From Puccinia triticina (Eukaryota > Basidiomycota > Pucciniomycetes > Pucciniales > Pucciniaceae): a stretch of DNA of 64,000 bases. Below the pieces are notes generated by a model that was given only the letters and a program-made list of their open reading frames with translations, was not told the DNA's origin and searched no databases. The stretch covers positions 1,674,001 through 1,738,000 of the forward strand of contig NC_070569.1 in NCBI RefSeq assembly GCF_026914185.1. Reading direction: 5' to 3'. The translations under genes were made by a program, and so were the position numbers. The stretch's first letter is position 1; each line of letters opens with the position of its first letter. Shown here one piece after another: positions 45,825-57,183 of this stretch.

Positions 45825-46697
45825 AAAAAAATAAAACCAGAATTTCACTCAGGGGAACAAACTGAGCATGCTGAGCCAAAAAAGTAAAATGTCCCAAACT
45901 GAGCAAAAATCATTGGACAATGTTTTGGGATGGTTTTTTTCACGGGCCTGGCGGGCCTGGAGCGGGCCTGAGACAGGCCTGCCCCAAAAGCACATTGGGT
46001 CAGTATTAAAGGAGTTTTGCCTTGCCCTGGGAGCTTCTTGGGCTTTTGATGGGCCCAAAATCTCAAGATGGGCTTTTGGTGGTCTTGAAGTATCAACCCG
46101 GGCCACTGAATAGCCCATGGGCCTCTGAATTCCCATAAAGCCCACCATGAGCCCCCACATAGCTAATGGGCTCTTGGCGGCCCATGAAGATCCCTATGGG
46201 CCAACAGATACTTCCATCATGGGATCCCATGGGCTTTTTGGACCACCAAAAGCCCATGAGGATGTCTGTTGGCCCATGGAGATCTTCATGGGCCACCAAA
46301 AGCCCATGAGGGTATTTGTTGGCCCATGGAGATCTTCATGGGCTACCAAGAGCCCATTAGCTATGTGGGGGCTCATGGTGGGCTTTATGGGAATTCAAAG
46401 GCCCATGGGCTATTCAGTGGCCCGGGTTGATACTTCAAGACCACCAAAAGCCCATCTTGAGATTTTGGGCCCATCAAAAGCCCAAGAAGCTCCCAGGGCA
46501 AGGCAAAACTCCTTTAATACTGACCCAATGTGCTTTTGGGGCAGGCCTGTCTCAGGCCCGCTCCAGGCCCGCCAGGCCCGTGAAAAAAACCATCCCAAAA
46601 CATTGTCCAATGATTTTTGCTCAGTTTGGGACATTTTACTTTTTTGGCTCAGCATGCTCAGTTTGTTCCCCTGAGTGAAATTTTGGTTTTATTTTTT
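45825..46697. repeat. 873-bp near-perfect palindrome
   Basis: The left arm AAAAAATAAAACCAGAATTT ... and the right arm ... TTTGGTTTTATTTTTT are reverse complements. Over at least 45849-46160 against 46363-46674 the arms encode identical translations on opposite strands in more than one frame, so they are virtually identical. The centre is less symmetric and packed with GCCCATGGGC words. It sits inside the left terminus of a fold-back element. There is no gene. Confidence 0.9.
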
Positions 46698-47050
46698 CGG
46701 ACTTCATTTGCGCACCGCGAAAAACTCTTTGCGCACTGTGGGGGTCGTCGTCTTGACGTCCCGCCTCCAGTGCACGCTTTCGCCACGGCTCTTCGCGGTG
46801 CATTCCCCCAAAAAAACGGCTTGCATTTCTTGAGATATTTTTTGATGAATCAATAGAATGACTTTTTATGATCCCCCTAAAAAATAATCAAGTCATTTAG
46901 GGGTCTCCGTGAGCCTAGAGAAAATTGACATGAAAAAATCATATTTTAACGCGGCAGGGACCTGTAATATCGCTTCCTGTGCCCCAGTAGCCCCAAAGAT
47001 TTCACAGTATCATGGTACATGTGTAAATTCATGACCTGACTAGAGGCCAA

Positions 47051-47065
47051 AGCGGCTACGCCGCT
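47051..47065 (-). other. Helitron 3' hairpin
   Basis: A 6-bp stem with 3-base loop, 11 bases from the CTAG-containing end. The same hairpin with one loop change and a shorter stem is seen at 17440-17478. Confidence 0.75.
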
Positions 47066-48436
47066 GCAGGGTGGAAGCCCCCTACCCGTTGTATAGTTCA
47101 AAACCATTCCTTGCTTTTGAACCACATGTGATCCCCTTATTGAATCACATTTTGCTATCCTGCAATTCTCCAGCCTCCACCATGAAATGTACATACCATG
47201 GTGCTAACCTGAACCCCTGACCAACAACCCCTTCTTCTGTAACACTCCTGATTCATCATCAGGCAACTCTGAGGTCTCCCATTGCTACTCATGCAGCACG
47301 GCCTCCTTTGCCCAGGCACCCAGCTCCAAGACCTCATCAGCATAGTCTGCATCTCAAAACTCCAATGGCAATACCTAAATTCTATAGTCTTTTCCAGGAA
47401 GTCAACTGGTTGTGGAGGACCAAGTGATGTCATCATATTGCTTGGTGAACCAAATTTAAGCCAGAGTCAAAAATTCAGCATAGCAGGCACCTTCCCCTCA
47501 ATATGCACTTGCAGTCAACTTAAGTCCAACAAGTTGATAATCACAGTGATATTATTATTGTAGTTTGGTTTTTATCTGTTTTCAACAACAGTTTTGTGGG
47601 CAGTGACATGAACAATAACCTGTGTGAGCGGGACAACATTCCTGTGGAATAGCACTTGGTTGTGGATCTGTGATGATCAAATTAATTGAGGATTTCATTT
47701 TTGAAGATCTGACTTTCAAGATCTTTAATTAATAGTATTACTTTAGTCCTCACCAAGACAATTTATTATAGATCAGAGAGAGACAAACATGGTAATAAAG
47801 ATCCTGCAGATGAATGTGATTGACAGGCTTGACAGGACAATTGGCGAATCAGAGGCATGGCCATCATGGAGGGTATTTCATTGTTTTGGGCCGATGATCA
47901 AGCTCTTCTTTGGCACAGTCAAAGAGGAGTGTGTGTCCAAGAGGAAGACCTCGGCTGATCAGCTTCCACCCAAGTATTGGTCGTTGCTACTCAGCTTGAG
48001 ATACAGGCAGGGCAATCATGTTTGGCTGTCTAGTTGACTGCTCGACGGTCTCAATAGATGTAAGCCGTCGTAGTTCCGGAGACTGATGCAGGACAGACCA
48101 TACTTCAATTAGAAATCCGCATCCCTTATTCATGGCCCGCCATGATTGCGAATGAATGACAGTAGCTTGGATCATTGGTTTGCGGGGCGCTCAACCGTGA
48201 TACATAGCAGTAAGACATGTACTTGAGCAATTAGGTAAAAAATAAAGCCCTCGCGAGAAGACCGCCCATTGGCAGGGCGTCTAGATTAGGATGGAGTCAT
48301 GAATGTTAAGTTCGGAGAAGAACGTGATGCAAAATTTATAATAGCCCCTCATGTTTGCAAAACACAAAATGGAATTAGACCAATCAATTACAATGTATGA
48401 AAAGTGAAATATGTTTTGGCTAGGATTACAAATAAA
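47066..48436. other. Helitron interior, no gene recognised
   Basis: Between the Helitron 3' end and the stop codon of the captured gene. Short open frames on both strands show no domain. Confidence 0.4.
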
Positions 48437-49188
48437 TCAATGCTTTGCTGAATACTGGTGCACAACTGCAGCCCTCAAACAAGCTAACAAAACAGGGCTA
48501 GTCTCATTCTCAGATAGGATTGATTTTTTAGAGCTCGCATTAAGCTCAATCGGCAGCCGGTGCGGTATCTCGTAGATTGCTTCCTTATAGCTCGCAGCAT
48601 CTTGCTTGATACCTCCAGCCCCAAAAGCCTCATTGATCCTTTTGATAGTGTCCTCAAGAGCCTACTTGCTCAAAGAAAATGCATTGGTAACTGGGAAAAT
48701 GATATTACAGATCTTACCTTTCGGCTCGCCGTCTTGACCAAAATTGTCACGCAGTTGGTTAATGAGCTCCAAGCACGAATGAATAAGGTCAATGTGACTT
48801 GAAGCAATTACTTACAATTTTCGTGCATTAACTGAAGTGTTTCTTCGCGATTGGTGCTCATTGGGACCTCTACCCCATGAATACGCAGCCAACAACGCAC
48901 TCAATTGTCTGACAATCTGATGTTTTCACTGGACTTTGAAGCAAAATTGGAATAATTCTATGAAAAGAAGTCAAATATTTTCGCTTTCTCGGCCTGGTAG
49001 TAATCCATGATCAATTGACCACTTTGAATCTAGAGAAAAAATGATTCTAATTGTCAATCACCATCAATGAACACCAGGATTATTAAAGGCAAACCTGTCT
49101 CATTTGGCTTTTGCTCCAACCTCCATCACGCTTGTCGCAGAGGTTCAGCACAAGATCAAAGAGCGGATTTGTTCCAGCTGTTGTAAGA

Positions 49189-49521
49189 TGATGAGCTAGA
49201 CGAGGGCTGAGAGCAGCGGGCACGAGGCGATGGTGAGATGGTGTGGAAGGATTAGTTCATTTCACATCAGACAACTGGAGAACAAGGGAAAGAAATGAAG
49301 AAAGAAGAGACAAGGAAAAAGACAAGAAACACTATACCTGAGAGCAGCGGGCACGAGGCGATGGTGAGATGGTGTGGAAGGATGAGGAAAGAGTCCTTCC
49401 ACGCCCGCTGTCTCAGGTGAACTACCTACAACATGTGACATCTGAGTGAAATGGAAGAGAAATGTATGTAGCACACGGAAACAGAGAACAGAAGATGAAA
49501 ACAACGTGTACAATCTTAACA
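49189..49521 (-). repeat. Copia 3' LTR
   Basis: Begins TGATGAGCTAGACGAGG and ends CTTAACA on the plus strand. It contains an internal direct repeat of about 44 bp (AGCAGCGGGCACGAGGCGAT, starting near 49212 and 49341) and a partial inverted copy (CACGCCCGCTGTCTCAGG). Confidence 0.9.
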
Positions 49522-49740
49522 CCCCCCCTTGCTGCATACATGAAATGACAGAGAGAAGAAAGAGGAAAAGAAGGGAAAAAGGAAAAGAAGAAAAGATTAA
49601 GAAAGAGGAAGTTAAGGGAAAAGGGAAAAGAAGAGAAGATTGAGGGGAAGGGAGAAGAAGAAGAGGGAAGGAGGAGATAAGGAAAGTTTCACGGGAAGGG
49701 AAAGGAAGAAAGAAGAGATTGAAGAAGAGGAGATGTGGAG

Positions 49741-52700
49741 TTAAGGAACAATACCGAACATGAGGCGATGTTTTTCAAGTGCGACTCGCGGGAGAGGTTT
49801 TGTTAACATGTCTGCTAGCATATTTGATGTTGATACATGCAGAAGTGTCATCTCGCCGTCCTGAACGCACTCGCGGATGAAGTGGTATCTGGCATGGATG
49901 TGTTTGGTGCGTGCGTGGTGCTGAGGGTTCTTTGCTAGTGCCTCAGCCCCCTCATTGTCGACATGAAGCGGAATGGGTGAGTTCGGACGGAGTCAAATTT
50001 CCGTGAGCAGGTGACGCAGCCACAATCCCTCTTTGCAGGAGTCGGATAACGCTTTATATTCGGCCTCGGTGCTAGAAAGAGAAACAGTCGCTTGTTTCCT
50101 GGATTTCCAGGAGATAGCTCCATCTCCTACGCGGTAGGTGTACGCAGAGGTTGAGTGACGGTCATCACGATCTTCTGCCCAGTCGGAATCAGAGTACCCG
50201 GACAAGTTGAGATCGCCCCCAAGGCAAAGTTTTAGATTGGATGTCGAGACAAGGTAGTTGAGAACTCGGATTGCGGCGTGCCAATGTGCTTCGGAGGGAT
50301 CACGGAGATGTTGGGATAGGCGATTGACCGCAAAGGATATATCGGGTCTGGTGCACTGCGACACCCACAAAAGCGAGCCTATAAGTTGGGGATATGGCCC
50401 TGGGGAGATTGAATCAGAGGAGGAACGTTGACGTAAATTTTTGAAGTTGCAGTCCGTTGGGGTGGGAACCGAAGTATGTTTGCCATTGAGAAAGCGATCG
50501 CAGACTTCAGATATGTAGTGAGACTGGTTGAGGAAAACAAAACCATTGGGAATGTCGCGGGTAATCTTAATTGACAAGAAGTGATTGAGATCTTTGTCCT
50601 CTCCTATTTTGAAGCGTTGGCCTACAGAGGAGATTAAGGAGTCGACAAAAGATGGTTCACCAACAATTGCCAGATCGTCTACGTGCGCAGTGAGCGCGCC
50701 GACCAGTTTGCCATCAACGAGTTTGAAATATAAAGTTGGATCGTATTTTGAGTTGGCGAGACCAAGATCAAGGAGAGCCCTGTGGAGTTCGATATTCCAC
50801 TGGCGGGGAGACTGTTTCAGTCCGTAGAGTGAGCGGCTTACTTCACATACCCAATCAGGGTGTTGGGGATCCTCAAATCCGGGCGGTTGTTCCATAAAAA
50901 CCGGTTTATCGAGATGTCCGTTTAGGAAAGCTGTCTTGAAGTCCACTTGACGGCCTTTCCAGTTTCTTGAGGCTAGCAGAGTAAAGATGAGGCGCAGAGT
51001 TTCCAATCGTAGAGTCGGCGAAAACACTTCATCGTAGTCAAGACCTTGAACCTGAGAGTACCCCATGGCCACCAGTCTTGCCTTGAGTTTTTGAATTGAG
51101 TGATCGGCACGACGCTTCACTTTGAAAACCCATTTTGATTTGATGATTCGTCGCTTTTCGGGTCTGGGCACCAGACGCCATGTCTGCATGCCTAGCAGGG
51201 AGGCAAACTCGTCGTTTGCGGCCTTCAGCCAGCGGTCCTTGTTAGGTGATTTCAGTAATTGCTTCCAAGTCTTTGGTGTATCGACACTGGATTCCGCTTT
51301 TGTGTTCTTGGACCAATGGCCGTACCTGTCGGGCGCTTTTCTTTCTCGACCAGAGCGACGGCGCGGAGGCGGAGAAGGCGCTTTTGGTGATTGTGATGTT
51401 TGTGGCGGTGAGTGAGGACTTGTAGGATTTTGACTGTTATCAACTGAGGCTGGGGGAGGAATTGGAGACGGGGAAGGAGAAGGAAGGGGAAGCTGAACAG
51501 GAGGAGAAGCGGGTGGGGGGGAAGGGGAGGGGGGAAGAGGTGGGAGAGAGATGGTGGAAATGTCCGGAGAGTTCCGAGCATCAAGTAAAGGACTTAAGCA
51601 GGAGGAATCTGATGTGTCTGCTGCCGTATCGGAGTCGCTGGAGATGGCCACTGGGTCCCGACTAGAATTTCCGGGAGCATGGATTGAAGCCGTCAGTCGT
51701 CGATCAAAACGAGGCTTCAACGGAATGTCCAGCGGGGGGAGATCCATGATATTCGATATTGTGCGAGTCTGCGCTGGTGGAGACGGGGAACGCGGTATTG
51801 GGTAAGTCAACTGCGGAGATCGAGGTCGATTTTCTACCGGATTCGAGTTTTCTGACTGGATTGATAGAGACGGCCAGGATATCTCAACAGGGACTGCGGT
51901 AGGAGAGTTGGTGAGCTTTGCCCCATACAGGAACTGAGACTCATCAAAGATGACATCTCTAGATTTTAAGACAGACCGTTTGTCCAAATCCCATAGCCTG
52001 TAACCATTGCCATCCGGGAGATATGACAGTAAGATTGAGGCTCGTCCTTTGTTGTCAAGTTTCTTTCGACTGGCTTCTGGAACCTTGTACCATACGAGGC
52101 AGCCAAAAGGATGGAGATGCTTGACGTCCACGGGGGGTTTGTTGAGGATCGAGACTGGTGACTTGAAACCCATCGGGGTGTGGCACGGAAAGGAGTTGAA
52201 GGCGTACATGTAATGACGGAGGGCATCTGCCCAAAAAGATTTGGGAACCCTTGCGCTGAGAATGGATGCTCGAACAATATTGTTGATCGTCCGGTTGGTG
52301 CGTTCAGCCACCCCGTTGAGCTCGGGAGAGTGAGGGGGACCCGGTTCGTGTTTGATACCGGCGGAAGAGAGATAAGAAGAAAACTCGTTGGAGATATATT
52401 CTCCACCGTTGTCGGTTCGAAGAGATAAAATCTTATGGGCACCATCTTTCTCAAAGAAGGCTCTGAAAACTTTGAAACATGCGAACGAATCGCTTTTTGA
52501 TTTCATGGGGTAGACAGAGAGAAATTTGGAACAATCGTCGACGAAGGTGATGAAATATCTATACCCTTCCCTTGAGATAACCTCATATGACCCAACATCC
52601 GAGTGAATCAATTGGCCAGGGGTGGAAGAGCGGTACGAGGATCGGGACTTGAAAGCTTTTCGAGGCATCTTCGCCTGGATGCAGACTGGACATTGTTGGA

Positions 52701-54264
52701 CTTGAACTTCATTCATGATTGCCGGTGTGATTCCGTGAGTTTTCAGGAGTGCTTTGAGCGGTTTTAGTCCGATATGCGAGAACCGGTAATGGAAAGCAAG
52801 GAGGGAGTTGTCAACAGGGGTGAGTGGAAGAGGGATGGATGAATTTGAGCTCACAGGCTCAGCGGGTAGGTAGTATAGGTTTCCCCGCCTGTAGCCGCGT
52901 CCCAGGAGATCGCCGTTTATTTGTGTCGAGGAGGAATCCAGGATGTCGCACGAGGATTTTGTGAAAACGACTGTTAGACCTTCATCGCACATCCCAGCAA
53001 CCGAGATGAGAGGCTCATGGAGAGCGGGAACCACAAGAGTTTTGACCGACTTGCCGCCGGCGAGAGGGAGTTTGGAGATCCCTTTGTGGGACGCTTCAAC
53101 GACTGAGTGATCCGCTAGTCGGACTGGGGTCTGGTCGGTTTTAAGCTGTTCCACCGTTGAGATGTCGGGGGTCATAGACATGGAGCATCCTGAGTCTATG
53201 TTCGCATCCCCAGCCGGATGGCTCCCAAGCGACGCAGAAAGGGAGGCAAAAGCATTACCAGCGGTCACTTCGATTTCAGAACCCGAGTAATCGGATTCTT
53301 CATCTTCAGCGTAGGTGTGAGATCCACTGCCTAGAGTAGCGGCAGAGGTTCGTCCGGCCCGAGCAGCGGGTTTACTGGAGTTGCTGGGTTGATCACGTTC
53401 CCTGGCCTCCAAGCGCGATTTCTGGTTAGCTTTGTGTTCGGTGAGGATCTTGCGAGTGTTATTACAGTTGTTAAGGTCATGCCCGTCCACGTTGCAGAAA
53501 TCACAGTGTCGAGGTTTGTCGCGGTTAGGGTGATCAGAGCGACCTTTGTGATTGGGCCTATGACCCGAGGGCTTAGATTTAGCCGAGGAGACTGTGATCG
53601 GATCGTCGATGTTGTGAGTTTTTCGACGGAGGTCCTCGCTTTTGAGCGCCAGGACAATTTGATCAGCTGTAACGTGTGGTTGATTCATAAGGGACGACAC
53701 GCAATTTATCCAGTCGTTGGGTAGAGAATTGATGAGTGCCGAGGCATGTAGCTCGTCATTGGTGATTGGGTTCGCTTCAGTGATGAGGGAGTCGAGGCGT
53801 TCTGCGATCTTCGCAACCGATTCAATGTGCGCGAGCATGTCATCGCCTTCCATCTTAGCAGTGGACAACTTTCGGAGCCAATACATCCGCCCACCGGCTG
53901 AGCAGTCTTGATGGGCCACCCGGATTGCTTCCCACGCTTTTGCTGCGTCCTTACGATGTGGCTTGGTGTAGCGGAAGTTTGTGGGATCGACGATTTGCGA
54001 GAGTAAGGTGCAAACCGCTTTGTTATCCCGCTCCCAGTTGGGAGTGCGTTCTTCCGGTTTGACAGGTTGGAGAACGTAGTCGACGTTGTTGTTCTCAAGA
54101 AGCATGGAGACTTGGTACTCCCAGTCGGAGTAGTTTGAATCCGCATCCGGGGCTTTTAAGGTGAGTAGTTTCGCACCTTGCAGTTTGGTTGAGGGAGGTT
54201 TGTCGGATAGACCGACTCCAAGGTTCAGTGTCGGGGCTGGTTTGGAACCAGTGGGAGCCGACAT
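49741..54264 (-). pseudogene. Copia polyprotein with one nonsense codon
   Basis: The frame is open for 1423 residues from the ATG at 54264 to TGA at 49993-49995, then continues in the same frame for 83 codons to TAA at 49741. Order: gag (DSNYSDWEYQVSMLL), zinc knuckle CDFCNVDGHDLNNC (about residue 260), protease IDSGCSMSM, pre-integrase finger (HYRFSHIG ... CPVCIQAK), integrase (HSDVGSYEVIS, LRTDNGGEY, SPELNGVAERTNR), RT (VDFKTAFLNG, LYGLKQSPRQW, HVDDLAIVG) and RNase H (GYSDSDWAEDRDDRHS, SSTEAEYKAL). Beyond the stop come the expected VDNEGAEALAKNPQHHARTK and NMLADMLTKPLPRVALEKH. The stop fits CGA to TGA. All other catalytic motifs look intact. Confidence 0.92.
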
Positions 54265-54360
54265 GACGAAGAGAATATTTTGATCCTTTTTGATTAACCA
54301 CGATATCTCGGTGAACCGATATTTTACGTGCTTGGTTAGTTCTCGCAGCTGGAGCCTAGC

Positions 54361-54374
54361 GCGGGCTCATAACC
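54361..54374 (-). promoter_or_regulatory. Copia primer-binding site, half-tRNA type
   Basis: Directly after the 5' LTR the minus strand reads GGTTATGAGCCCGC, the complement of the anticodon stem-loop GCGGGCTCATAACC of initiator tRNA-Met. Drosophila copia and yeast Ty5 use such a cleaved half-tRNA as primer. Confidence 0.8.
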
Positions 54375-54707
54375 TGATGAGCTAGACGAGGGCTGAGAGA
54401 AGCGGGCACGAGGCGATGGTGAGATGGTGTGGAAGGATTAGTTCATTTCACATCAGACAACTGGAGAACAAGGGAAAGAAATGAAGAAAGAAGAGACAAG
54501 GAAAAAGACAAGAAACACTATACCTGAGAGCAGCGGGCACGAGGCGATGGTGAGATGGTGTGGAAGGATGAGGAAAGAGTCCTTCCACGCCCGCTGTCTC
54601 AGGTGAACTACCTACAACATGTGACATCTGAGTGAAATGGAAGAGAAATGTATGTAGCACACGGAAACAGAGAACAGAAGATGAAAACAACGTGTACAAT
54701 CTTAACA
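54375..54707 (-). repeat. Copia 5' LTR
   Basis: Same length and borders as the copy at 49189-49521, with AGAAGCGGG where the other has AGCAGCGGG. Confidence 0.9.
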
Positions 54708-54800
54708 TAAGATTTATCACGAGCGCTGTAGTAGTTGTCCGCAACCATGTTCTGGAGAGATAACTAAAAAACGTTCCAAGAGGATTAATTTTGTCTCGCA

Positions 54801-55688
54801 AATAATATGCAGTTGGTTAACAGTGCTAGGACTCAACTCTTTTTTCTTCTTCGGGGTTCCTGATTTGACAATCCCTTTTCTCTTCAACCAGCTGCGCAGT
54901 AAAAAAACACTCGAGTGACTGGATACAAGTACATAGGCGGGCGAGCGCAGCGGTGGCGAGGATTGACGGAAAGAAAGATGGTGGGAGTGCTTGGTCCATA
55001 AAGCTGATGGAAGGCAAGCAGGGCAAAATGGCAAATGCATGACGGGCATGGTAGAAGAGGGCTTGTGTGTAGGAAAGCAACTGTGGCTTCTAGAACGGGC
55101 GTAAGATGAGTGAGGCGGTGCGAGTGCTGTATGGTTGTAAAAAACTATTGGCTGCCAAGGGACATGTTTGTGTAACAAATTGAAATGTCAGTAGACAGCT
55201 ATGGGATGATTAGGAGGAACGCAGGCGAGGGGAGGAACAAACCAGCAGCGAATGGAAAAAAAGCTGAGTTGGTTGGAAAAGTGGCTGGAAGGCGCTGGGT
55301 CGGTACGGTGATGGTAGCAATGGTGAATGGTAACAAACAGGGCGTTAGCGACGTTTGGTACAGTGTGCGGTGGCATAGCCCATCGTGGTTATTTAAAGGA
55401 GAGCAAGTTGCACCGGTTTGTCCCCCCAGGGGATCCGGTTTTGTCCTACCCCCTCCCTGGAAGCCCACTAATTACTTGATTAGGGCCTTCCTGGACCACT
55501 CTAACAACCGGCCCACTTTTGCTCGTTGCTTTGGCACAGCTGGAGGGTCATCCATAGGGCCTTCGGGCCTTTGGGGATTTCAACATGTACCGTGAGATTT
55601 GTAGGCTTTTTCTGCCATTTTGTGAGAAGACAACACCCCAAAACTTAGATCTAGAGGTCTATTATTTTGTGGATTTAAGAAAGTGGGA
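54801..55688. other. Helitron 5' portion, no gene recognised
   Basis: Between the captured exon and the Helitron 5' end. A minus-strand frame (KGIVKSGTPKKKKELSPSTV) upstream of the acceptor at 54752 may be intron or a further exon. Confidence 0.4.
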
Positions 55689-57183
55689 TAATTTTCAGAA
55701 TTTTCACCAGCTTTCCTGTAGCCCAAATAGGTATTGCGTTTATTATTTTGCGTATATGTATAACTATTTTGTTACACACACCAAAGGCACAAAATTTTGA
55801 GAGCACAGAGAAATATGCTTCAAATTAATTCCCTGAAATTCCTAGCAATAGTGTGTCATTATAAAATAAGATATAAGGGGTGCACAGCAGGCTTAGTAGG
55901 AAAATTACTGATAACTGTATAGCTTTTTTGTTACACACCCAAACAGTCCCAATGATAACTGTATAGCTTTTTTGTTACACACCCAAACAGTCCCAAAATT
56001 TCAGGAATGTTTTCATTGTGGATATTCTCCGCGCCATAAATTTCTTGGCAATAGTGTGTCATGATAACATGAGATATAAGGGGTGCGTGGTGGGCTTAGT
56101 AGGAAAATGGCTGCTACATGTATAGCTTTTTTGTTACACGCTGAAACAGTCTGAAATTTTCAGGAATGTTTCAATTTTGCATATTCTCCGCGCCATAAAT
56201 CTCTTAGCAATAGTGTGTCATTAAAACATGAGATAAGTTAGCAGTCATTTTCCAACTAAGCCCGCCACACTACATCTCATGTTATCATGACACACTATTA
56301 CCAAGAAATTTATGGCGCGGAGAATATCCACAATGAAAACATTTCTGAAACTTTGGGACTGTTTGGGTGTGTAACAAAAAAGCTATACAGTTAGCAGTAA
56401 TTTTCCTACTAAGCCTGCCGCGCACCCCTCATATCTCTGGGAAAAATTCTGAAAATCATCAGGTAATAAATTTGCACATGTGCCATGTTACTGTGAAATT
56501 TTTGGGGCTACTGGGGCACAGGAAGCGATATTACAGGTCCCTGCCGCGTTAAAATTTGATTTTTTCATGTCAATTTTCTCTAGGCTCAAGGAGACCCCTA
56601 AATGACTTGATTATTGTTTGTGGGGATCATAAAAAGCCATTCTATTGATTCATCAAAAAATATCTCAAGAAATGCAAGCCGTTTTTTCGGCGGAAAATGC
56701 AGTGCGCGAAGAGCCGTGGCAGAAGCGCGCACTGGGGGCTGGACGTCGAGACGACGACCCCCACAGTGCGCGAAGAGTTTTCCGCAGTGCGCAAAGTAAG
56801 TCCGTATTTTTTTCATGCTGACTTTTATTTTTTTTTTGGGCAAAATGATAGATGTTTGTAGTGAGATGGCGTCGTTGGTATAAACTTGCTATGACATCAA
56901 ACCTTTTGCTTCAAAGAATGTTACTGATTGAATTTTATTCAAAGGACTTCAAAGGAATAATTGTCCGGATTCTCAAGAGAATGTTTTGTTCACATCTGCA
57001 AATAACACTGCATCTAAATCTTCAAAGAAGAAGTTGAAGAATTCAATTGCTCCAAAGCCTAAAGCTGTGGCTCTTACCATCAACAATGGTGGTCAATTGT
57101 CAATGAGTAAATCAAGGGTCAGCCTAAAGGAACGCCAACATTTTACTTGAAGCACGCCAAAAAGACGTGCTTAGGGCGGGCAC

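Larger units (their letters stand above)
49189..54707 (-). mobile_element. young, nearly intact Copia retrotransposon
   Basis: The 5519-bp element has 333-bp LTRs differing by one base that I can see (C against A near the outer end) and a perfect 5-bp duplication TAAGA (49184-49188, 54708-54712). On the minus strand: 5' LTR, primer site, one long polyprotein, purine tract (run of G at about 49522-49531) and 3' LTR. The near-identity of the LTRs marks a very recent insertion. One in-frame stop (49993-49995) truncates RNase H. Confidence 0.93.
48437..54800 (-). pseudogene. captured host-gene exons split by a Copia element
   Basis: The minus-strand exon starts after an acceptor at 54752 (CTCTCCAG), reads TWLRTTTTALVINL, and after removal of the Copia plus one TAAGA copy continues in frame at 49188 as TTAGTNPLFDLVLNLCDKRD to a donor at 49095. 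A following exon begins IQSGQLIMDYYQAEKAKIFD. The last exon reads IKRINEAFGAGGIKQDAASY ... AAVVHQYSAKH and stops at 48437-48439. Middle exons could not be joined cleanly, so decay is likely. The family is not recognised. It lies wholly within the Helitron, which fits gene capture at the DNA level. Confidence 0.6.
47040..55688 (-). mobile_element. non-autonomous Helitron with captured gene pieces
   Basis: Read on the minus strand it starts TCCCACTTTCTTAAATCC (55688) and ends in a hairpin AGCGGC-GTA-GCCGCT, TTGGCCT and CTAG (47040). It sits exactly between A (47039) and T (55689) of a sequence whose empty site exists at about 38702-38711 (CCTGATAATT), without duplication. These are the defining Helitron features: TC start, CTRR end, subterminal hairpin, A^T target, no TSD. 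Minus the Copia insertion it is about 3.1 kb. I see no Rep/helicase, but exon-intron gene sequence on the same strand. Confidence 0.85.
45776..56870. mobile_element. second fold-back element, split by two insertions
   Basis: The left arm (46698-47039) and the rest (55689-56808) together cover the intact element at 38362-40083 with no overlap: the left piece stops at CATGACCTGA, and the right piece resumes at TAATTTTCAG, the next base of the intact copy. Outside the GGACTTACTTTGCGC termini an extra inverted segment pairs 45786-45830 (ACTACAAACATTTATTATTT) with 56812-56868. The interruptions are the palindrome at 45825-46697 and the Helitron at 47040-55688. Confidence 0.7.
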
